Origin: JBEEJL01 sp043744215
GTDB taxonomy: Bacteria > Pseudomonadota > Gammaproteobacteria > Burkholderiales > JBEEJL01
Length of the DNA stretch: 16,911 bases
Direction of reading: 5' to 3'
Assembly (NCBI GenBank): GCA_043744215.1
Contig: JAYTVC010000053.1
Coordinates: 1 to 16,911 of the forward strand
The notes under the pieces were generated by a model. That model searched no databases, was not told the origin of the DNA, and saw only the letters and a list, made by a program, of their open reading frames with translations. Made by a program: the position numbers and the translations under genes. Positions 1 through 5,468 of this stretch are shown here, in pieces (the first letter of the stretch is position 1; the number at the start of each line of letters is the position of its first letter).

Positions 1-1
1 G

Positions 2-694
2 TCGCAAAAAACGGATGTTGCCGATGTGAAGTTGCTGGCAGCGAATATTGCCGGTGATGAAAAATCCATTCGCACCCAGGCTGCGCAGTGGGAGACGAAA
101 GGTGTGTTGGGCGGGCAGCCGCTGGCCGTAAACGTTGTCGGAGATGTTGAAGTTATTGATAATAATCAGATAGTTACAAATAAACCGTTGAAAGCGGATT
201 TTACTATTTCAGCGCTTGGCAATCAGTTGCAGGGCACGCTCACGTCGTTGGCACGTATTAAACTGGCCGAATCAACTTATGATTTCACGTCGCTCGCCAT
301 TGATATGAAAATGTTTCTGGCCCATGCCGTCAGTCCGCTCACCTTGAAAGCCAGCGGTGCCATCAATGCGGATGGCGCGCGCAAAAATGTGAACGGCAAT
401 CTGCATGGCAACTTGAATGCGGCCAAACTTGACGGGAAATTTGGTGTCCACAATTTTACTGCACCGGCTTACACGTTCGATTTTTTGTTAAGCGAATTCA
501 ACACGGCGTGGCTGGCAAGTAAACCGGTGGTTGAAAAGGCGGACGCAAAAACCAAACCGGCGACACCCGAACATTTTGCCTGGCTGAAACCGCTTGACGC
601 CAATGGCACGCTGCGTATCGGCGAACTCATCGCCGATGACAAGCGGGCGACGAATGTACGCTTGGACGTGAAGTCCGATAAAAAAACCCCTTGA
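2..694 (+). CDS. AsmA-family protein, 3' part only, early stop
   Basis: The reading frame is open from the left edge of the window (first full codon at 2) to a TGA at 692-694, giving the last 231 residues. The many beta-strand-like stretches and the phrase GTLRIGELIADDKRATNVRL resemble the repeat region of AsmA proteins, large inner-membrane-anchored periplasmic proteins linked to outer-membrane assembly and lipid transport. Family members normally continue for well over 100 residues beyond this point, and here the frame ends at once. The stop follows a run of seven A (680-686). In the frame reached by skipping one A, reading continues as KKPLELTALNDLAMNMIRV to a TGA at 738-740, which overlaps the mutY start. 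The gene therefore looks both frameshifted and shortened. The family call is moderately sure; the full length and N-terminus cannot be seen. Confidence 0.65.
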   Translation, partial: SQKTDVADVKLLAANIAGDEKSIRTQAAQWETKGVLGGQPLAVNVVGDVEVIDNNQIVTNKPLKADFTISALGNQLQGTLTSLARIKLAESTYDFTSLAIDMKMFLAHAVSPLTLKASGAINADGARKNVNGNLHGNLNAAKLDGKFGVHNFTAPAYTFDFLLSEFNTAWLASKPVVEKADAKTKPATPEHFAWLKPLDANGTLRIGELIADDKRATNVRLDVKSDKKTP

Positions 695-732
695 GCTGAC
701 AGCATTGAACGACCTTGCCATGAACATGATCC

Positions 733-1779
733 GTGTCTGAATTCGCCAAAAAAATTATCCTTTGGCAACGCGCCGAAGGCCGGCATGACCTGCCGTGGCA
801 GGAAAACCGCGACCCCTACGCCGTGTGGCTGTCGGAGATTATGTTGCAGCAAACCCAGGTGAACACGGTGATTCCGTATTACCGCAAGTTTCTCAAACGC
901 TTTCCCGATATTGCATCGTTGGCGGCGGCGAGCGACGATGAAGTGATGGCCCACTGGGCCGGCCTCGGTTATTACTCGCGTGCACGCAATGTGCACAAGG
1001 CCGCGCAAAAAATGGTGGCGCATTACCAAGGCAATTTTCCTGAAGGGTTTGACGATATGTTGGCGCTGCCTGGCATCGGCCGCTCAACCGCGGCGGCCAT
1101 CAGCGCATTTTGTTTCGGCGCGCGCACTGCCATTCTCGATGGCAATGTGAAGCGCGTGTTGGCGCGATATTTCGGCGTGCAGGGCTATCCCGGCGAGAAA
1201 AAAATTGAAACCAAAATGTGGCTCGAGGCCGAAGCATTGTTGCCGGAAAAAAACGTCGATGTTTATTCGCAAGGATTGATGGATTTGGGCGCGACGCTCT
1301 GCACGCGCAGCAAGCCTGATTGCCCGCGCTGCCCGCTGCGCGAAGAGTGTGCCGCCTTCCGTGATGGCCGCACGGCCGAGTTGCCCATGCGCAAGCCGAA
1401 AAAAAACATTCCGCAGAAGCAGGTGGTGATGTTGATCCTGATCCAAGGCCGTCAAGTGTTGCTGGAGAAACGTCCGCCCAGTGGCATTTGGGGCGGGCTG
1501 TGGAGTTTGCCGGAACTGGCGTTGGATGAAAATATTGAGGCGGTTTGTGCAGCCCGTTACGGCGTGACCGGATCGGTACTGCCGCCGCTGGAAATTGTGA
1601 GCCACGGTTTTACCCATTTCACATTGCACATCACGCCGCAGCCTGTGCGTGCGCAGCTCATGCGCCATCACGCACGTGAGCCGGGTGTGGTGTGGGCGCG
1701 CAAAGATGCGTTGGCGGATTACGGTTTGCCCGCGCCGGTGGCAAAGCTGTTGAAGCAGATTGCCGACACAGATCTGTAA
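733..1779 (+). CDS. mutY: A/G-specific adenine DNA glycosylase MutY
   Basis: MutY removes adenine mispaired with 8-oxoguanine or guanine in base excision repair. The 348-residue product matches the usual bacterial length. It has the catalytic Glu in WLSEIMLQQTQV (E35), a helix-hairpin-helix LPGIGRSTA (112-120), the catalytic Asp in ILDGNVKRVLAR (D136) and the [4Fe-4S] cysteines C190-X6-C197-X2-C200-X5-C206. The C-terminal third, from about residue 225, is the NUDIX-like 8-oxoG recognition domain (EKRPPSGIWGGLWSLPE). The start is GTG at 733: an in-frame TGA at 727-729 rules out anything upstream, and the protein aligns from its first residues. No clear Shine-Dalgarno is visible, so translation may be coupled to the preceding asmA-like gene. 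The gene converges on the LON-domain gene with an 18-nt gap. Confidence 0.97.
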   Translation: MSEFAKKIILWQRAEGRHDLPWQENRDPYAVWLSEIMLQQTQVNTVIPYYRKFLKRFPDIASLAAASDDEVMAHWAGLGYYSRARNVHKAAQKMVAHYQGNFPEGFDDMLALPGIGRSTAAAISAFCFGARTAILDGNVKRVLARYFGVQGYPGEKKIETKMWLEAEALLPEKNVDVYSQGLMDLGATLCTRSKPDCPRCPLREECAAFRDGRTAELPMRKPKKNIPQKQVVMLILIQGRQVLLEKRPPSGIWGGLWSLPELALDENIEAVCAARYGVTGSVLPPLEIVSHGFTHFTLHITPQPVRAQLMRHHAREPGVVWARKDALADYGLPAPVAKLLKQIADTDL

Positions 1780-1797
1780 GTAGTTCAAGGCTTGATG

Positions 1798-2385
1798 TTA
1801 ACCCGGCGGAATCAATCCTTGCCGATGTAAAAACTGGTGCACCGTGCCGAGGCGCATGCGGCTGTCGTTCATCTCCAGCATCATTTGTTTGACCGGCAGC
1901 ATCAGCGGCAGCATTTCCGCCAGGCGGTGGCTCACCCAACTCGCGTCGTCAAATTTCAGCGGGGGCAAAAAATGTTGCTGTCCCGCTGAATGCATAATCG
2001 AACGCAGCGCCGCCACGCAGGGTTGATGTTCTTCCGGCAAGGCCAGCGCGGGTTCGTTGTCGAGCAAAGCCACTTCGCCCCACAGCAAACCCTTGCCATT
2101 ATCTTGATAACTTTGCACATAAAAGCGTTGCCCGCCGCGCACTTTTATTTGCAGCACGCCCAGTTGCGGCATATCCCAATCGATAATTGTTGCCAGCGTA
2201 CCGATGTTTTCCGGCACTGATTGCGCGCCGACTTCTTGGCCTTCTTTGATTAAGCACACGCCAAACGGCGTTGCATCGCGCAGGCAGGCCGTGGCCATTT
2301 CCATATACCGAGGCTCGAATATTTTCAGCGGCAACAGGCCGTCGGGAAACAACACGGTGTTAAGCGGGAACAAGGGAAGTTTCAT
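1798..2385 (-). CDS. LON peptidase substrate-binding-domain protein
   Basis: This 195-residue cytoplasmic protein consists of the N-terminal, substrate-binding type domain of Lon protease with no ATPase or peptidase part. The start MKLPLFPLNTVLFPDGLLPL, followed by KIFEPRYMEM, is the hallmark of the family: the P-L-F-P-L-x-x-V-L-F-P motif and then the IFEPRY motif. Stand-alone members of about this size are common in proteobacteria, and their role is unsettled. The ATG at 2383-2385 gives the full family N-terminus, with only a weak GAG Shine-Dalgarno. The gene is convergent with mutY, and its upstream side faces the accessory block. Confidence 0.9.
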   Translation of the reverse strand: MKLPLFPLNTVLFPDGLLPLKIFEPRYMEMATACLRDATPFGVCLIKEGQEVGAQSVPENIGTLATIIDWDMPQLGVLQIKVRGGQRFYVQSYQDNGKGLLWGEVALLDNEPALALPEEHQPCVAALRSIMHSAGQQHFLPPLKFDDASWVSHRLAEMLPLMLPVKQMMLEMNDSRMRLGTVHQFLHRQGLIPPG

Positions 2386-2530
2386 GGCGCTCGATCAATG
2401 CTTCGCAACGGAGGGAGGGGAGAAGTCACGCACGCGGCGAGGAAATGGGTTGGAATTACGATCGCCGACGGCATACCAAGGGCGAAGAACATGCACACAT
2501 TGGGGGAAACGGTGAATTTCCCCACCATAA

Positions 2531-2548
2531 TTGGGAAAAAAAGCCCAA
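2531..2548. promoter_or_regulatory. Inverted repeat, candidate activator site
   Basis: TTGGG and CCCAA are arranged as an inverted repeat with an 8-nt A-rich spacer, centred about 107 nt upstream of the sigma-54 promoter GG at 2646. That is a usual distance for an NtrC-type activator. Similar TTGGG/CCCA elements occur upstream of the sigma-54 promoter at 7098. Assignment to the response regulator encoded at 5469 is inference. Apart from this element I see nothing I can name in 2386-2592. Confidence 0.3.
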
Positions 2549-2592
2549 ATAATAAACCAACCTACCCGATACCCAAATGAGAAATTATTAAA

Positions 2593-2616
2593 TAACTGTT
2601 AATAATCAAACAGTTA
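2593..2616 (+). promoter_or_regulatory. IHF site within an 8-bp inverted repeat
   Basis: AATCAAACAGTTA at 2604-2616 matches the IHF consensus WATCARNNNNTTR exactly. It lies inside a perfect inverted repeat, TAACTGTT (2593-2600) and AACAGTTA (2609-2616). The site ends 29 nt before the -24 GG of the sigma-54 promoter at 2645, where IHF bending would bring an upstream activator to the polymerase. The inverted repeat could instead be an operator for another regulator. Confidence 0.6.
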
Positions 2617-2644
2617 CGAATTTCACGCCGCCATACATACTATC

Positions 2645-2660
2645 TGGCACGTCATCTGCT
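2645..2660 (+). promoter_or_regulatory. Sigma-54 promoter of the small-peptide gene
   Basis: TGGCAC-GTCAT-CTGCT agrees with the sigma-54 consensus TGGCAC-N5-TTGCW except for one base. GG at 2646-2647 and GC at 2658-2659 have the required 10-nt separation. Transcription would start near 2671. The same element recurs before the histidine kinase gene (4035) and the outer-membrane gene (7098), and each copy has an IHF site upstream. Confidence 0.8.
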
Positions 2661-2670
2661 CATATAAGGG

Positions 2671-2783
2671 CGTGGGAGATTCCCACTGACATCCTGCCGG
2701 TCGAATCACGGTTCTTTCCCGGAGTCATGATCCGGCCGACAGGTTGCCACCACTCAACTGCAGTATAGATGAAGGAGACTATC
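2671..2783 (+). other. Structured 5' leader of the small-peptide mRNA
   Basis: The predicted transcript begins almost directly with a perfect hairpin, GTGGGA-GAT-TCCCAC (2672-2686). A second, longer stem follows: 2693-2703 pairs with 2733-2743 in 11 positions, with one mismatch and one G-U pair, and can extend inward through 2705-2708 with 2728-2731. A competing shorter hairpin is possible, CCGGA (2719-2723) with TCCGG (2731-2735), and it shares bases with the long stem. The rest, from 2744 to the Shine-Dalgarno at 2772, looks unstructured. I do not recognise a known riboswitch class. The helices are read by eye, without energy calculation. Confidence 0.5.
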
Positions 2784-2897
2784 ATGGTTATTCCAGGATT
2801 CCCAACCGAGAAGCAAAGCGATCAAAGCCGTCGTACCCGTACTCGTGGCCGTACGCATAGCCGTCGTACTCGTACCCGTGGCCGGACGAGCAAGTAA
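2784..2897 (+). CDS. 37-residue Arg/Thr-rich basic peptide, unknown family
   Basis: The ATG at 2784 follows a strong Shine-Dalgarno, AAGGAG (2772-2777), with a 6-nt gap; TAA is at 2895-2897. The N-terminus is MVIPGFPTEKQSDQ. The remainder is two copies of an 11-residue unit, SRRTRTRGRT followed by H or S, ending in K. The peptide has no cysteine, no signal sequence and no hydrophobic span. It carries 12 Arg and 2 Lys against one Asp and one Glu, so it should bind nucleic acid or another polyanion. The repeat copies differ at synonymous positions, which argues for a translated frame. It is a monocistronic unit between a sigma-54 promoter and a strong terminator. An in-frame ATG at 2769 would put the Shine-Dalgarno inside the gene and is less likely. 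I do not recognise the family. Its alternating Arg-Thr/Ser composition recalls protamine-like peptides only in general character. Confidence 0.75.
   Translation: MVIPGFPTEKQSDQSRRTRTRGRTHSRRTRTRGRTSK
2826..2891 (+). repeat. Two 33-nt tandem repeats inside the peptide gene
   Basis: Copies at 2826-2858 and 2859-2891 encode SRRTRTRGRT plus H or S. They differ at 6 of 33 bases: three third-position synonymous changes, and all three bases of the last codon. At protein level 10 of 11 residues are identical. Confidence 0.85.
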
Positions 2898-2916
2898 TCT
2901 TTGCTATGCTCTACAG

Positions 2917-2953
2917 AAAAATTGCACCGGCGATTTTTGCCGGTGCAATTTTT
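2917..2953 (+). terminator. Strong rho-independent terminator after the peptide gene
   Basis: A perfect 15-nt inverted repeat, AAAAATTGCACCGGC (2917-2931) and GCCGGTGCAATTTTT (2939-2953), has a 7-nt loop and a T-run at the 3' side. It begins 19 nt after the stop codon, so the peptide gene is transcribed as a separate unit and not with the downstream kinase. The arms also carry A-runs opposite T-runs, so it may work on both strands. Confidence 0.92.
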
Positions 2954-3075
2954 ATGAGGTCTATATTTACGTGACTAAGAGCGCATGCCTTCTATGTTTA
3001 GCCGGATAGTTTCAACAATCGGGCGCTGAGTCTGTCGGCGACATTTTATTTTCATCTTGATTGTAGGGCGTTGCC

Positions 3076-3924
3076 ATGGATACCAGCAGCAAACCGAGCT
3101 CCCTAAAATTGAAAGTCGGCGCGAAGGTTGGTGCGGATCTCACCGTCCTTGGCATCGTCGATGCTCACAGCAGCGACCCGGTGTATCTGGTGTGGCATCA
3201 CGGCGGCTGGGCGCCGATGGCATGCAAAATGTATCGGACATTTCAGCGCGCCAGGCGCGAAGCAGCGGTGCTGGATAATTTTGACCATCCGAATATCGTG
3301 CGCTACCTTGGCATGGGCCAGCCCGGTTATGTGCTGATGGAATATCTCGACGGCCCGACGCTCGGCAGCCTGCTGCGCAAAAGCCCCAACGGACGCTTGT
3401 CGCAAGGCAATGCCTTGCGCGTGGCGATTTATCTGGGCGCAGCACTGACCCATATTCATTCGCGCGGCTATTTGTTTCTCGACCTCAAGCCCTCCAATGT
3501 GATTGTCCATCGCGACCGGCCCGTGCTGTTTGATGTAGGCACCGTGCGGCCCATCGCAAAAAATAAACTGGAAAGCATCATCGGCACCGACGACTACATG
3601 GCGCCGGAACAATGCGAAGGCGGAAAAGTTTCTACGGCCACCGATGTATTCGGCCTCGGTGCCACGCTGTATCAATTGCTGACAGGCCAACTGCCCTATC
3701 CGCGGGGCACCCAACGCACGCGGTTTCCTCAAACCTGTATGGAAGCCGCTTCGTTGCGCAAGTATTTGCCCCGCACGCCGGGCCGGCTCAATGATTTGCT
3801 TGCCGCGAGCCTTGCGCGCCAACCTGGCGAGCGACCAGCGCTGGACTCGTTTATGCTGGCGTTGCATGAATTGATTCCCAGCGGTCCGCGCATGTGGCCG
3901 CCAGGTTTTAATCCGGTGCGATGA
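3076..3924 (+). CDS. Soluble Ser/Thr protein kinase, single domain
   Basis: The 282-residue protein is little more than one eukaryotic-like (Hanks-type) kinase domain, with no membrane segment or sensor domain. Visible residues are the ATP-anchoring Lys in MACKMY (K51), the helix-C Glu in RREAAVL (E62), the catalytic loop FLDLKPSNVI (D136, K138, N141), a DFG variant DVG (D153-G155), MAPEQ (175-179) and the lobe motif DVFGLGATLYQLLTG. The glycine-rich loop is degenerate: no GxGxxG is seen in the first 50 residues. The essential catalytic residues are all present, so it is probably active. ATG 3076 is preceded by a modest AGGG. I found no sigma-54 promoter in 2954-3075. It follows the basic-peptide gene and precedes the two-component pair, suggesting a shared signalling role (inference). 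Confidence 0.88.
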   Translation: MDTSSKPSSLKLKVGAKVGADLTVLGIVDAHSSDPVYLVWHHGGWAPMACKMYRTFQRARREAAVLDNFDHPNIVRYLGMGQPGYVLMEYLDGPTLGSLLRKSPNGRLSQGNALRVAIYLGAALTHIHSRGYLFLDLKPSNVIVHRDRPVLFDVGTVRPIAKNKLESIIGTDDYMAPEQCEGGKVSTATDVFGLGATLYQLLTGQLPYPRGTQRTRFPQTCMEAASLRKYLPRTPGRLNDLLAASLARQPGERPALDSFMLALHELIPSGPRMWPPGFNPVR

Positions 3925-3956
3925 AAGGATTTTCTGACAATTAAAATAATAAATAT

Positions 3957-3969
3957 AATCAATGGATTA
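3957..3969 (+). promoter_or_regulatory. IHF site upstream of the histidine kinase promoter
   Basis: AATCAATGGATTA is an exact WATCARNNNNTTR match, 66 nt upstream of the -24 GG at 4036. It shares the stretch AATATAATCAAT with the site before the outer-membrane gene. Confidence 0.6.
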
Positions 3970-4034
3970 TTATTTAGCGCATCGGTAACGGCTGAAAGCG
4001 CTGAAGCCATATCTAAGCACACCTAGGCGCGCCC

Positions 4035-4050
4035 AGGCACGAAGCTTGCT
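4035..4050 (+). promoter_or_regulatory. Sigma-54 promoter of the two-component operon
   Basis: AGGCAC-GAAGC-TTGCT fits TGGCAC-N5-TTGCW with one substitution; GG 4036-4037 and GC 4048-4049 have the required 10-nt separation. Transcription should start near 4061, which excludes the GTG at 4051 as the kinase start. The operon encodes a sigma-54 activator, so autoregulation is likely. Confidence 0.75.
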
Positions 4051-4092
4051 GTGAATTGGGTAACGTCCCCCTATAGGGCAATGGGAGTGAGC

Positions 4093-5457
4093 ATGCGCAA
4101 CCATATTCCCGCCGTCATCGAAAGTCATTCGTTTAATTTGCTGCGCTGGTTTTCGGTGCTGAGCCTTTTATCGATTGTGCTGGTGTGTACTACGTCATCT
4201 ATTTTGCTGTCGCGCTTTTTGTCCGAGCATATGTTGAAGCGCGACGCGCAAGTGACCATGGGCTTTGTCGAAAGTGTGGCGAAAGTGCAAAATGCCGCTG
4301 CGTATTTTTCCGGCCAGCGCCCGGGCGACAGCAACTGGGAAGAATTCTTCGAGCACATCGCCGATATGAACGAAGTGTTGCGCACCAATGCCTATGACAA
4401 AGAACGTAAGGTAATTTGGTCCAGCGACAAGACGCTGATTGGCAAAACCTACACCAAGAACGAGGAATTGGACGACGCTTTCGAAGGCAAACTTGCTATC
4501 GGCGGCGGCATCACCAGTGCGATCAACACCAAGGCGGAACATATTCATTTGAGTGATGAGCCGATACGCTATGTGGAAAACTACGTGCCCATCCGCGCGG
4601 AAAAAACCGGCGAAGTCATCGGCGTGGTCGAGTTGTACCGCACGCCGAAGGCGTTATACGACACCATTGATTCAGGTAACCGTCTGATCTGGAAATACGG
4701 CATTGCCAGCGCACTGTTTTTATACGCCAGCCTGTTCTGGATCGTGCGCCGGGCGAGTAAAACCATCGAACAGCAAAAAGAGCAACTCGTGCAATCGGAA
4801 ACCATGGCAACCGTGGGTGAAATGGCCAGCGCCGTCGCCCATAGCATCCGCAATCCGCTGGCGTCCATACGCTCATCAGCCGAGCTTGTGGTGGATGATA
4901 CTCATCAAGACGTGCGCGAAACCGCGACCGACATCATCGACGAAGTGGACCGCATGGAAGTATGGGTGCGCGACCTGTTGAGTTATGCGCGGCCCATGAG
5001 TGAAAAAATCGATAACGAATGCATGAATGCGATTGTGCGCGTCAGCCTCACCGGGTATGAACGCGAACTCGCCAAACGGAATATTGGTTGCACCGTAAAG
5101 CTGGCCGACGATTTGCCGGCCGTGAAAGGTAATGCCGCGTTGTTGCAGCAGGCCATCAACAGTCTCATCACCAACGGCATGGAAGCTTTACCCAAAGGCG
5201 GCACGATGGAGCTGAGTACCAAGTTGAGTGAAGACGGCAAACAGGTCGTGGTAGGTGTGCGTGATTCGGGCACGGGTATTTCTTCAGACCAGTTGGGGTT
5301 GATATTCCAACCCTTTCATACCGACAAACCCAAGGGCCTGGGTTTGGGATTGCCGCTGACCAAACGCATTGTCGAACGGCATCACGGAAGTATTTCCATA
5401 GATAGCGCGTTGGGCCACGGCACCACGGTGTGGCTGCGCTTTCCTGTTACAACTTAG
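4093..5457 (+). CDS. Membrane sensor histidine kinase, NtrB-like core
   Basis: The 454-residue product has a membrane segment at about residues 17-43, a periplasmic region of about 155 residues (44-198), a second membrane segment (about 199-218, IWKYGIASALFLYASLFWIV), and the kinase core directly after it without a recognisable HAMP domain. The H-box is AVAHSIRNPLASIR with the phospho-acceptor H250; the N-box is ITNGMEAL (N361); D391 lies in RDSGTGI; and GLGLGL is at 415-420. The periplasmic part (VIWSSDKTLIGKTY and onward) suggests a Cache-like sensor, ligand unknown. The ATG at 4093 is chosen because GGGAG lies 5 nt upstream and the sigma-54 start site falls near 4061. It autophosphorylates and should pass phosphate to the regulator encoded 11 nt downstream. 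Confidence 0.93.
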   Translation: MRNHIPAVIESHSFNLLRWFSVLSLLSIVLVCTTSSILLSRFLSEHMLKRDAQVTMGFVESVAKVQNAAAYFSGQRPGDSNWEEFFEHIADMNEVLRTNAYDKERKVIWSSDKTLIGKTYTKNEELDDAFEGKLAIGGGITSAINTKAEHIHLSDEPIRYVENYVPIRAEKTGEVIGVVELYRTPKALYDTIDSGNRLIWKYGIASALFLYASLFWIVRRASKTIEQQKEQLVQSETMATVGEMASAVAHSIRNPLASIRSSAELVVDDTHQDVRETATDIIDEVDRMEVWVRDLLSYARPMSEKIDNECMNAIVRVSLTGYERELAKRNIGCTVKLADDLPAVKGNAALLQQAINSLITNGMEALPKGGTMELSTKLSEDGKQVVVGVRDSGTGISSDQLGLIFQPFHTDKPKGLGLGLPLTKRIVERHHGSISIDSALGHGTTVWLRFPVTT

Positions 5458-5468
5458 ACGAGGTCATT

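Noticed and set aside
469..1788. Long open frames antisense to the asmA-like gene and mutY (469-1029, 1084-1788)
   Set aside because: They run opposite to well-supported coding sequence and their products (rich in His, Arg and Gln) are typical shadow frames in GC-rich genes.
2398..2580. A 60-codon open frame in the region between the LON-domain gene and the sigma-54 promoter
   Set aside because: Its composition (KKSPNNKPTYPIPK tail) and lack of a Shine-Dalgarno look random, and it overlaps the candidate activator site.
2966..2998. Possible sigma-70 promoter for the Ser/Thr kinase (TTTACG and TATGTT)
   Set aside because: The spacing is 21 nt, too long, and each box matches only 4 of 6 bases. 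The kinase promoter remains unidentified.
5430..5468. Longer response regulator starting inside the histidine kinase gene
   Set aside because: The added 13 residues are out-of-frame kinase sequence; ATG 5469 has a Shine-Dalgarno and begins the receiver normally.
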